Shown: in pieces, positions 9,292 to 17,578 of the stretch
Layout: every line of letters starts with the position of its first letter
Numbering within the stretch: the stretch's first letter is position 1
NCBI RefSeq assembly: GCF_002934235.1
Contig: NZ_PTIS01000019.1
Location: 1-52,085 of the forward strand
DNA length: 52,085 nt
Origin: Clostridium algidicarnis DSM 15099
GTDB lineage: Bacteria > Bacillota > Clostridia > Clostridiales > Clostridiaceae
Reading direction: 5' to 3'
The notes under the pieces: generated by a model
Databases searched by the model: none
Seen by the model: the letters and a program-made list of their open reading frames with translations, nothing else
What the model was told of the DNA's origin: nothing
Translations under genes and position numbers: made by a program

Positions 9292-10188
9292 ATGGGGAAA
9301 GTTATAAGTTTAATTAATTTAAAAGGCGGGGTAGGTAAAACAACTACAACAGTAGCTTTAGCGGAATTTTTAACTTTGGAAAAGAGAAAAAAAGTTTTAG
9401 TAATTGATTTAGATCCACAAACTAATGCAACAGTAATGTTAATAAACCAAGACGCATGGAAAAGGGCTAATGATAATAAAAGGACAATCCATCAAATGTT
9501 TTTGGACAAACTAAATGATACTGATTATTTTGATATATATAAGTCTATAATAAAAGGTGTATCAAGTATAGGAGGCGGAATACCTGATTTGCATTTACTA
9601 CCATCAAGTATTGACTTACTTGATGTACAAGATAGAATACCTATGATTAATCAGATGAATAGTTTTGCACAAAGTCCTATTACGGTTCTTGCAAATTATT
9701 TAACTCAACAAATTATAGATGAATATGACTATATACTCATAGATTGTCCACCTAATTTAGGTGTTATAACTTTAAACGGCATATACTTAAGTGATTATTA
9801 TTTAATACCAGTTGTTGCTGATATACTATCTACATATGGAATACCTCAAATTAAAGATAGGATAAATAAAGTTTCAGTTAATATTAAATCCATTAATAGA
9901 TCATATAATATTAAACCTTTAGGTATAGTAATAACTAAGTATAGAATGCAGAGTAGGATGCATAGAGAAACAAGAGATGACTTAATATTAAGAAGTAAGT
10001 TAGCAGAAACAGATAAAAGAAGTGTTCCACAAGTTTTTAAAGTTTATGTAAAAGAAACAACTAGAATATCAGAAGCTACAGATATAGATGTTCAAATAAA
10101 TACTTTGAAACAAAAATATGGATACAGTCAAGAGGTTTATGATGCATATGAAAATATCACAAATGAATTTATTCGAAGAGTAAAATAA
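9292..10188 (+). CDS. parA: ParA-family partition ATPase
   Basis: A 298-residue ParA/Soj-type ATPase with the deviant Walker A motif KGGVGKTT at residues 11-18, LVIDLDPQTNAT for the A' motif and LIDCPPNLG for the switch region. Such ATPases bind DNA non-specifically and move a centromere-bound partner to segregate plasmids, chromosomes or integrated elements. The ATG at 9292 is preferred to that at 9274 because GAAGGGGG lies eight bases upstream and the motif then sits at the usual distance from the N terminus. It is 21 bases before an HTH-type gene that is the likely partner, with a GGAGG site between them. No replication initiator is visible. Confidence 0.9.
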   Translation: MGKVISLINLKGGVGKTTTTVALAEFLTLEKRKKVLVIDLDPQTNATVMLINQDAWKRANDNKRTIHQMFLDKLNDTDYFDIYKSIIKGVSSIGGGIPDLHLLPSSIDLLDVQDRIPMINQMNSFAQSPITVLANYLTQQIIDEYDYILIDCPPNLGVITLNGIYLSDYYLIPVVADILSTYGIPQIKDRINKVSVNIKSINRSYNIKPLGIVITKYRMQSRMHRETRDDLILRSKLAETDKRSVPQVFKVYVKETTRISEATDIDVQINTLKQKYGYSQEVYDAYENITNEFIRRVK

Positions 10189-10209
10189 GCAATTACAGGA
10201 GGCATTGCT

Positions 10210-10857
10210 ATGTCAACAAAAAAAGAAGAAATCTTAAAATTAGTTATGGAAGGAAAAACATTAGATGATATACTGGAATTAGGATTTAATAGAAAGTATG
10301 TTAAAGAAGTTATAAGAAAGTTCAATAAAAAAGAGGATAAAAGTTTAGATAGTAACAAAACAAAAGATGATGATATTGTTCAAATGCAAAAAGATATTAA
10401 AGAGATAAAGAAACTATTAAATGAACAAGGTAGTTTAGATAAAAAGGAACTTTTAGGTGATAATAAGATTATTTTTAAAAAGCAGCAGTTGGATCAAGCA
10501 CTAAAAATACTTAATTTTGTAAAAGATAATGAACAATTTTTGAATTATATTCAATTAGATATAAATATATCTATTACTGACGTTGAAAAAAATCAAAAAA
10601 CAGAAACTCTAAAATCTAAAGATATTAACGGAGTTAAAATAAATCCTATAGAGATTTATAGAAAGAGTGGAGAAGTTGTTCTTAGAGGGATTTTAAATAG
10701 TTTTGATGTTGAGCAATTAAAGGATATAGCAAGACAATATATGCCCGATGCTAGGGGATATGTATACAAATGGAATGATAATAACAAGATAATTGATTAT
10801 GTTGTTGATCGTTCAATTTCTTTATCTGAAAAGGGAAGTGTATTTGTAACTGACTAA
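10210..10857 (+). CDS. Putative ParA partner with N-terminal helix-turn-helix
   Basis: The 215-residue protein follows parA with a GGAGG ribosome site. Residues 5-37 (EILKLVMEGKTLDDILELGF and on) look like a resolvase-type helix-turn-helix. Residues 55-85 are strongly charged and probably coiled-coil. The C-terminal half has no motif I recognise. It is not a classical ParB: no nuclease-like or CTP-binding motif is seen. From position and architecture I infer a centromere-binding adaptor. Between its stop and the terminator at 12872 a group II intron has been inserted. Confidence 0.6.
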   Translation: MSTKKEEILKLVMEGKTLDDILELGFNRKYVKEVIRKFNKKEDKSLDSNKTKDDDIVQMQKDIKEIKKLLNEQGSLDKKELLGDNKIIFKKQQLDQALKILNFVKDNEQFLNYIQLDINISITDVEKNQKTETLKSKDINGVKINPIEIYRKSGEVVLRGILNSFDVEQLKDIARQYMPDARGYVYKWNDNNKIIDYVVDRSISLSEKGSVFVTD

Positions 10858-10936
10858 AAATTAAGTAGCAATAAGTAGTCTATATTAATATATGATGAAA
10901 TTAAAAAGTATACATTATAACCGTTACGAAGAACCG

Positions 10937-12825
10937 GTGCGGCTGAGCAAGGTTGGGTAATTTAAATGGTGGAAATCCATTCTGAAAAGATTGAGTCAAA
11001 TCATTCAGTAGCGAGTCATGGAGATAAATAGGTAACTATTTATTTTAAGCGTTGACAGTTAGGTAGTAGGCTTGAAAGTGATTGAGACTCGTAATAAGTG
11101 TAAATTTAGGAAGGCTGACGGTGTCGGTTCTCTGGAAAGCAATATTATAGTAAGCGATAATGACGAGTTCACTATAACTTCCTCGGGGTCAAAGAGCCAA
11201 GCATGCTATACAATGATTACACAGCAACTCAGGAGACCCTGCTGTTCTCCTACGAAGGAGTATGACAAACAACTGATAATAAGGGAGAATGTCAAAACGT
11301 TAGTAGGAAGTCGGATAATCTAATAGTACCAATGAAGTAGGGTAATGCCAACGGAAGGAAGGAGATTACGTATTATTGCCTTAATTAAGGACACATTAAC
11401 TACGCACAGGAGTAGAACAATTGATGGAAACGAAATTAGTTAAGATAGCAGAAATTGCTAAGGAAAAACCAAAGGAAAGATTTACGTCTTTATATCATTA
11501 TCTAAATAAAGAAATGCTATTAAAATGCCACAAAGAACTTAGTGGAAATAAGGCTACAGGTATAGATGAAGTTACAAAAGTTCAGTATGCCGAAAATTTA
11601 GAGGATAATATAGAGAATTTAATTAAGAAATTAAAGAATCATAACTACAAACCACAGGGTGTTAAGAGGGTATATATTCCCAAGGGTGATGGAAAGTCAA
11701 AAAGACCGTTAGGTATTCCTTCATATGAAGATAAAATAGTGCAAATGGGACTAAATAAAATACTGCAAGCTATATATGAAGAAGATTTTATGGAGTTTTC
11801 ATATGGATTTAGACCAAATAGGAATTGTCATACTGCAATTAAAAGACTGAACAATATTATTGAGAGTGGTAAAATAAGCTACGTGGTAGATGCAGATATA
11901 AAAGGATTCTTTAATAATGTGAATCATGAGTGGATGATAAAATTTCTAGAACTAAGGATAGGAGACATAAACATCATTAAGCTTATAAATAGATTCTTGA
12001 AATCAGGAATGATGGAGAATGGTGTTGCGGAAGCAACCGAATTAGGAACTCCCCAAGGTTCAATACTTTCACCAACTCTAGCAAATATATATTTGCATTA
12101 TGCACTAGATTTATGGTTTGAGAAAATAATAAAGAGAGCTTTTAAAGGTGAAGCTGAAATCGTAAGATATGCTGATGATTTTGTGTGCTGCTTTCAATAT
12201 TAAGGCGAAACCAGAAATTTCTGTAGGTTTCTTCTATATAGACTCAGAAAGTTTAATCTTGAAATTGAAAAGAGTAAATCTAAGTTAATACTGTTTGGAA
12301 GGTTTGCAGAAGAAAACAGAAAGAAGATGGGATACCAAAGAGCAGAAACATTTGATTTCCTAGGATTCACTCATTATTGTGGTAAAAGTAGAAATGGAAA
12401 GTTTAGAGTTAAGCGAAAAACAAGTAAAAAGAAGTTTAGAGCAAAGGTAAAGGAATTTAATCAATGGGTTAAATTGATTAGAAATAAGCTTCATATAGGA
12501 GATATATTTGATTTAACAAAGCAAAAGCTTAATGGACATTATCAATACTATGGGATTACAGATAATTCATATATGATAAGTCAGTTTTGTTTGGAAATAA
12601 AGAAAGCACTATTTAAGTGGTTAAACCGTAGAAGCCAAAGACGAAGCTTTGATTTAGACAAATTTAAAATGTATATGAAGCATAATCCATTACCTAAACC
12701 TAAAATTTATGTGAATGTATATAAATAGCAATTTCTATAAAATAATATGAAGAGCCGTATGCCTTAATTTGGCACGTACGGAATCTGTGAGGGGGAAAGT
12801 CTGTGAAGGCTTTCCCTACTCGACT
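10937..12825 (+). mobile_element. Group II intron with a broken reverse transcriptase
   Basis: The intron begins at GTGCG (10937-10941), the standard 5' end. Domain V is clear at about 12752-12786, with GAGCCGTATGCC pairing to GGCACGTACGG and the AGC triad. Domain VI follows (GGGGGAAAG with CTTTCCC), and the 3' end lies near CTACTCGAC or a few bases later (12824-12827). The ribozyme part before the ORF spans about 10937-11423. The intron lies between the HTH gene and its terminator and so does not interrupt a protein. It may still splice, but its own protein is truncated by a nonsense codon. Confidence 0.88.
11424..12728 (+). pseudogene. ltrA: Group II intron-encoded reverse transcriptase/maturase with in-frame stop
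   Basis: One frame of about 435 codons carries the reverse transcriptase domains in order: the segment SGNKATGIDE, the PKGDGKSKRPLGIP block, YGFRPNRNCHTA, DADIKGFFNN, GTPQGSILSP and the catalytic YADD in RYADDFVCC. Immediately afterwards TAA at 12201-12203 interrupts the frame, which then continues with no shift through LEIEKSKSKLI, TFDFLGFTHYC and the maturase (X) domain to NVYK. There is no HNH endonuclease domain at the C terminus. A single base change would restore the gene, so inactivation is recent or compensated by a maturase acting in trans. Confidence 0.85.
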
Positions 12826-12871
12826 ATCACAAGTAATATAGATTTTTTAGTCGGAATTTTTGAAAAGAATA

Positions 12872-12921
12872 GAGTGTAAATAGATTAAATTTATAATAAT
12901 ATATTTACACTCATTTTTTTT
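12872..12921 (+). terminator. Intrinsic terminator downstream of the intron
   Basis: GAGTGTAAATA pairs perfectly with TATTTACACTC (11 bp) around a 19-nt AT-rich loop, followed by eight T residues. It probably ended the parA-HTH transcript before the intron arrived, and on the other side faces the end of the minus-strand phosphotransferase pseudogene. Confidence 0.8.
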
Positions 12922-12970
12922 AAAATTAAATTGGCATTGTAAAAGTATCTTTTCTCTTATTTAAAATCTC

Positions 12971-14170
12971 TTATTTAATTCTCAAATTTATCATCCAATC
13001 AGGTTCATTATTCCATTTTTCTTCTACAGAGTGAAGTATACGGACATATCCATATAAATTATCATACCTTCTAAAAATAGGTAGAAATTTAAGCATTTCA
13101 TCGGAAATAGCATACTCAGTGCAGTAACCATTAATAAATTCATTTACCGAAAATTCTACTTGTTCTTCTTGCATATCCTCTTTTATACTATCTAATGATT
13201 GCACCATATCTAATGCAAACCAATGATACATTGCATCATCAAAATCAATAGTATTATAGGTTTTCGTAACTTCATCATAAAATACGTTGTCAGTTTCAAA
13301 GTTATAATGGATAAGTCCAAAGTTTTCTTTTGTAGTTGGTAGTTTTGAAAGATAAGATGTAAGTATAGCTAGCTCACTTTTGGCAACAGTTTCATTTGGA
13401 AAAGTTGATAATACATCTTCCATCCAGTCCGCTATTTCTTTCCAGTCATTACGTTTATTATTTACTGGCCTAAATTCACTGCTTAGTTTATGAAATTTTC
13501 CTAAAGCTTTACCTAGACCGAAGATTATATCCTTTGTCAAAGGCATTTCTGCTATTTGTTTACCAAGTACTTTTTTAAATGCAACAGCATAGAATGTTCC
13601 TTAAGGTGTGTCTACTACTTCAAGTTCATTGCCAGCTTTAGATAATATAGTATCTAAAGCAGGATAACCATTACCTCTTAAATAGCTCAATAATTCAAGT
13701 TCGGAAAGTATTTTTTCTTTGTTTTTTTCTTCAGTAGGTGCAAATCTAAGAAAAAAAGTTTCACCTTCATTCTTACACCAATAAACTGCATTTGATGAAA
13801 TCCTATAATAATTTAATAAATCAGAATCTACATTATCATCTAGATCACTTACAATAAATTCAGTATCTATATTTCCTCTAACCAGCATACCGTTTTTCAT
13901 TTTTCTTCCGCCTGATATAGCAAGTTTACGAGAAAAGTAACTTTTCATTGGTAACACAGTATATATAATAGCCTCAGTATCATTAATTGTTTTAATTGCA
14001 ACCCAATCACCAATTGCAGGGTAATCCTTTTTTACATCTGCGTTATACATAAATTTACCGCTCAATTTACCATTGAAATTTCCTTTTTCAGAAAATGCAA
14101 TATAGTTCCCTTTGTGCTGGGTGATGACTCTTGCGGCACGAAACCCTTTGTTTAAAAAGGGTTCAAAATT
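12971..14170 (-). pseudogene. Broken in-frame fusion of rsgA 5' part and an aminoglycoside phosphotransferase-like gene
   Basis: Reading the minus strand, about 110 residues match the N-terminal OB-fold part of the ribosome-assembly GTPase RsgA (ARVITQHKGNYIAF, SGKF, DYPAIGDWVAI, GNIDTEFIV). With no frame change this passes into an APH-fold small-molecule kinase (FFLRFAPTEEKNKEKILSEL, then GLIHYNFETDN). The RsgA GTPase domain is missing. TAA at 13601-13603 interrupts the kinase part; 18 codons later the frame continues from the ATG at 13546. The catalytic Asp of the HxD loop reads Asn (HYN). The rsgA start is lost exactly where the second rlmH begins. Clearly non-functional. Confidence 0.8.
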
Positions 14171-14173
14171 TTT

Positions 14174-14653
14174 ATGAATATAACTATAATATCCGTAGGG
14201 AAAGTAAAAGAAAAGTACTTAAGAGACGTCATAGAAGAATATTCAAAAAGATTAAAGAGATACTGCAAGCTTGAAATATTAGAAGTTTCCGACGAGAAGA
14301 CCCCAGATAATGCATCTGAAAAGGAAGAAATTCAGATAAAGGTAAAAGAAGGAGAGGCTATATTAAGGTATATAAAAGATAACGCCTTTGTTATTGCATT
14401 AGATCTAAAAGGTAAAACAGTATCCTCAGAAGAGCTAGCAAATTTTATATCAGACCTTGGCACAAAAGGTAAGAGTGATTTAGTATTCATAATCGGAGGA
14501 TCTCTTGGACTATCACAAAAGGTTCTAGAAAGAGCAGACTATACGCTATGCTTTTCAAAAATGACCTTCCCCCATCAGCTATTCAGAGTCATGCTATTAG
14601 AACAGATATATAGAGGATTTAGGATAATTAAGGGAGAACCTTATCATAAGTAA
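14174..14653 (+). CDS. rlmH: Second full-length rlmH copy
   Basis: A complete 159-residue RlmH with all SPOUT motifs, two residues different from the native copy. Homology with the first copy starts at the start codon and ends at the stop; the upstream sequences are unrelated. There are 8 base differences in the first 93 bases, none in the next 277, and 10 in the last 110, so divergence is confined to the two ends. No good ribosome site precedes the ATG (nearest AGGG is about 12 bases away, inside the rsgA remnant), so expression is doubtful. It is followed directly by tandem array 2. Confidence 0.93.
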   Translation: MNITIISVGKVKEKYLRDVIEEYSKRLKRYCKLEILEVSDEKTPDNASEKEEIQIKVKEGEAILRYIKDNAFVIALDLKGKTVSSEELANFISDLGTKGKSDLVFIIGGSLGLSQKVLERADYTLCFSKMTFPHQLFRVMLLEQIYRGFRIIKGEPYHK

Positions 14654-15074
14654 GCCTCCAAATTTTACATTTGGTTAGGCGAACTTACTCATTCGAACGA
14701 ATGTGAGAAGGAGTTTCCTTAATAGCCTCCAAATTTTACATTTGGTTAGGCGAACTTACTCATTCGAACGAATGTGAGAAGGAGTTTCCTTAATAGCCTC
14801 CAAATTTTACATTTGGTTAGGCGAACTTACTCATTCGAACGAATGTGAGAAGGAGTTTCCTTAATAGCCTCCAAATTTTACATTTGGTTAGGCGAACTTA
14901 CTCATTCGAACGAATGTGAGAAGGAGTTTCCTTAATAGCCTCCAAATTTTACATTTGGTTAGGCGAACTTACTCATTCGAACGAATGTGAGAAGGAGTTT
15001 CCTTAATAGCCTCCAAATTTTACATTTGGTTAGGCGAACTTACTCATTCGAACGAAGTGAGAAGGAGTTACCTT
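14654..15074. repeat. Tandem array 2: six units of 71 bp directly after the second rlmH
   Basis: Units begin at 14654, 14725, 14796, 14867, 14938 and 15009. The first five are 71 bases and of the AATGTGAG/TTTCC variant. The sixth is the 66-base truncated form of the AAGTGAG/TTACC variant and is identical to the first 66 bases of unit 3 of array 1. Both arrays end at the same point of the unit (CCTT). Beyond that point the sequences differ completely: array 1 runs into TAAGGGTG, array 2 into the truncated Tn3 transposase gene. Confidence 0.95.
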
Positions 15075-15400
15075 GTGCTGCATTAGCTATTTGTCTATAA
15101 GATATACCAGGAGTTGAATCAGCCATTTTTGACAATCCTATATTAGTGCCCATGGCCATAAGAGCTGCCATTAGTATGGTTTTTTCTTCACCTTTAGCAA
15201 TATGACCACTTGAAGCATGAAGAAAATTTCTATCAAATTCAGTCCACTTTGATACTTCTAAAAGCAAATCAGGAAGTTTAATTCTAGGTATAATTTTATA
15301 TAACTTTTGGCTTAACAGAACAGCTTCAGGTGGAGTATCCTTTTCTAATTTATCAATATATATCTTAGAATTTTCAATCGCTATACCATCCCTAGGTGGT
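15075..15400 (-). pseudogene. tnpA: Tn3-family transposase, internal part, truncated by the rlmH repeat array
   Basis: The minus strand reads KIYIDKLEKDTPPEAVLLS, then IPRIKLPDLLLEVSKWTEF and LMAALMAMGTNIGLSKMADS, then ISYRQIANAAQ. This is the region leading into the DDE domain of Tn3-type TnpA proteins. The protein stops abruptly at the end of array 2, so the rest of the catalytic domain is gone. Its upstream part continues at 17164-17470 on the far side of the IS3-family insertion. Confidence 0.85.
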
Positions 15401-15469
15401 AAGATAGTTGTCGTAGGAGGAAAAAGATGATATCCTCGAATAAAGATAATAATAAGGAGAGAGTAACCT

Positions 15470-15973
15470 ATGACAAGAGATAATAAGAATAATAAAAGAT
15501 ATACTAAAGAAGAAAAGGAATCCTTAGTGCGAAGAATGTTACCACCTGAAAATATTTCTACAAGCCTACTTTCAATAGAGACTGGCATAAGTAAATCTAC
15601 ATTAGCCACTTGGAAGTCCAAGGCTACAGGTGGGGCTGCAAGTAAGTCAAAAAGAAGTATGGGCACAAGAGATAAATTTATGATTGTTATGGAAACATAT
15701 ACTTTATCAGAAATAGATCTTTCAAAATATTGTAGAGAGCATGGTTTGTATGTTGAAGAAGTCAAACAATGGCGTTCTAGCTGCATAGGAGCAAATGACG
15801 TAGTCAGGAATAGTAACAATAATTTATCAGAAGAACTAAAGGAAGAAAAAAGGAAATCTAAAGAATTAGCAAGAGAAATAAGATTAAAGGATAAGGCGTT
15901 AGCTGAGACTACAGCTTTATTGGTACTCAGAAAAAAATTAAGCACCCTTTTCGGGGAAACCGAGGAAGACTAA
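15470..15973 (+). CDS. IS3-family transposase OrfA
   Basis: The 167-residue protein has two helix-turn-helix segments (about residues 17-50 and 62-100) that would bind the IS ends, and a charged helical C-terminal third that probably forms a leucine-zipper-like dimer interface. It ends LVLRKKLSTLFGETEED, a typical ending for OrfA of this IS3 branch. A run of seven A at 15931-15937, followed by a CCCTTTTCGGGG hairpin, is a likely -1 frameshift site that would join OrfA to OrfB. RBS AAGGAGAG precedes the ATG. Confidence 0.88.
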   Translation: MTRDNKNNKRYTKEEKESLVRRMLPPENISTSLLSIETGISKSTLATWKSKATGGAASKSKRSMGTRDKFMIVMETYTLSEIDLSKYCREHGLYVEEVKQWRSSCIGANDVVRNSNNNLSEELKEEKRKSKELAREIRLKDKALAETTALLVLRKKLSTLFGETEED

Positions 15974-15990
15974 TTATCATAGAACATCGC

Positions 15991-17031
15991 ATGACTATAG
16001 TTGAGCTAATTAAAGAAGCAAATGAAAATGGTGCAAGATTAATACCATCTTGTGAGGTTTGTGGTATTAGTAAAAGAACATTTGAAAGATGGCGTAAAGG
16101 TGGTACTGTAAATGAAGATAAGAGAAAAAGTTGTATAAGACCTGAGCCTAAAAATAAACTAAGTAAATCTGAATATCAAAGTGTCTTAAATACTGTTAAT
16201 AGGCCTGAATTTGCAGATTTACCACCATCACAAATAGTACCTGCGTTAGCAGACAGAGGGATTTATATAGCATCGGAATCAACATTCTACCGAATATTAA
16301 GAGCTGAAAATATGCAACATCATCGTAGAAACACTAAGGCCCCTGAAAGAGTTAAAATGCCAACAACTCATATCGCAGATGGTCCAAATCAAGTTTGGAC
16401 TTGGGATATAACTTGGTTAAACACTTATACTAGAGGCATTTATTATAAATTATATACTATTATAGATATCTACAGTAGGAAGATTGTAGGCTGGGAAGTA
16501 TGGACAGAAGAAACTGGTGAACTGGCTTCGGAATTAGTTGAGAGAACTTTGCTATTAGAAAAAGCGAAAGGAAAACCTCTTGTTCTTCACTCTGATAATG
16601 GTGCGCCCATGAAGTCCTATACACTTAAATCAAAACTAGAGGGATTAGGGGTATTATCTTCATATTCAAGACCTAGAGTAAGCAACGATAACCCTTATTC
16701 AGAAGCACACTTTAAGACTATGAAATATAGGCCAGGATATCCGCAGGATGGGTTTAAATCAATTGATGATGCACGAGAATGGGTATCTGCATTTGTATAT
16801 TGGTATAATAATGAACACTATCATAGTGGAATAAAATTTATGACTCCAAGTAGCAGACATAGTGGACAAACTATGAAAATAATAGCTAACAGAAAAAAGG
16901 TTTATGAATCAGCTAGAAAGCTTAATCCTCTTAGATTTAATAAGGGAATTAGAAACTGGGAGCCTGCTGAGACAGTAGCATTAAATCCTACTGATGAGAT
17001 TAAACAGACACTAAAAACTGAAGCGATATAA
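15991..17031 (+). CDS. IS3-family transposase OrfB, DDE integrase core
   Basis: The 346-residue protein has an N-terminal HTH_21-like region and an rve integrase core with the DDE residues in WTWDITWL (first D), VLHSDNGAP (second D) and NPYSEAHFKT (E). It lies in the -1 frame relative to OrfA. The open frame extends back to the A7 run at 15931, so an OrfAB fusion of about 510 residues can be made by slippage; internal initiation at the ATG is the alternative. All catalytic residues are present. Confidence 0.92.
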   Translation: MTIVELIKEANENGARLIPSCEVCGISKRTFERWRKGGTVNEDKRKSCIRPEPKNKLSKSEYQSVLNTVNRPEFADLPPSQIVPALADRGIYIASESTFYRILRAENMQHHRRNTKAPERVKMPTTHIADGPNQVWTWDITWLNTYTRGIYYKLYTIIDIYSRKIVGWEVWTEETGELASELVERTLLLEKAKGKPLVLHSDNGAPMKSYTLKSKLEGLGVLSSYSRPRVSNDNPYSEAHFKTMKYRPGYPQDGFKSIDDAREWVSAFVYWYNNEHYHSGIKFMTPSSRHSGQTMKIIANRKKVYESARKLNPLRFNKGIRNWEPAETVALNPTDEIKQTLKTEAI

Positions 17032-17163
17032 TTTGTAAAAAAATTACATATATTCTGACGGGATAGCATTTTAATATTGAATTCAATAATATTACAAAAT
17101 TTCAATAAATATAAAAAGAAGTTATCGCGCAAGAATTTTTAAAATCTATACGACAACTCTCTT

Positions 17164-17470
17164 GACAAACACCGCCATCTAACGTATCAATATTTTTTGA
17201 GAACCACTTTAATCTACTATTTAAAGATTCAATTCTTTCTTGTAGGTATTCTCTCACATCAAGATTTACTGCAAGTCTTGTACCTGCTTTTTTAACAGTG
17301 TTTCATTCATTATATGGTATAAGATATTCCTCAAAGTCTTTGAAATTCTTGCTTCCTTCAACAGAAACATCTCCAGACCGTATTCTGTTTTTAAGTTCAC
17401 TAAGTGTTGCTATTTCATAATAGTGGCGGTTTATTGACCCATCTTTTTCATATAAACATCTATTCCAATT
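17164..17470 (-). pseudogene. tnpA: Tn3-family transposase, upstream part, split off by the IS3 element
   Basis: The minus strand reads NWNRCLYEKDGSINRHYYEI, then LKNRIRSGDVSVEGSKNFKD and FEEYLIPYNE, an in-frame TGA where the family usually has Trp, then LAVNLDVREYLQERIESL and KNIDTLDGG up to the IS boundary. The first residues and the whole N-terminal half of TnpA are missing. Together with 15075-15400 it shows a transposon that was decayed, truncated on both sides and then interrupted. Confidence 0.82.
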
Positions 17471-17578
17471 AAACTCTTATTTATAAACCTTTATTATGAT
17501 TGTGAATTAGTACAGCTTATATAAATTTCATTTCAATTAATGAAAATCCAACAAAAGTAAAAGTAAAATCTATTAACC

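Larger units (their letters stand above)
15401..17163 (+). mobile_element. IS3-family insertion sequence inside the Tn3 tnpA remnant
   Basis: The element carries orfA and orfB in overlapping-type IS3 arrangement. Candidate terminal inverted repeats are at 15401-15415 (AAGATAGTTGTCGTA) and 17149-17163, whose complement reads AAGAGAGTTGTCGTA, a 14/15 match. I could not fix a target-site duplication, so each end may be off by a few bases. At about 1.76 kb it is a little longer than most IS3 elements. Both flanks belong to the same Tn3 transposase gene, which shows it inserted after that transposon was present. Its genes are intact, so it may be mobile. Confidence 0.82.

Noticed and set aside
11072-11323. 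Plus-strand open frame of 83 codons
   Set aside because: It lies inside the ribozyme part of the group II intron and its sequence is explained by conserved intron RNA structure.
14142-14163. AACCCTTT/AAAGGGTT hairpin with T-run before the second rlmH, as a terminator
   Set aside because: The bases are coding sequence of the rsgA remnant on the other strand and the stem is short, so chance is as likely as function.
5082-14170. A ccr-type serine recombinase or other integrase for the island
   Set aside because: All intact frames in the interval were examined and none shows recombinase motifs. The only recombination genes are the dead IS30, the intron reverse transcriptase and, beyond array 2, Tn3 and IS3-family transposases.
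15040-15945. Long minus-strand open frame of 301 codons
   Set aside because: It is a composite: its first half is antisense to IS3-family orfA, its second half crosses the IS edge into the Tn3 tnpA remnant and then into the repeat array.
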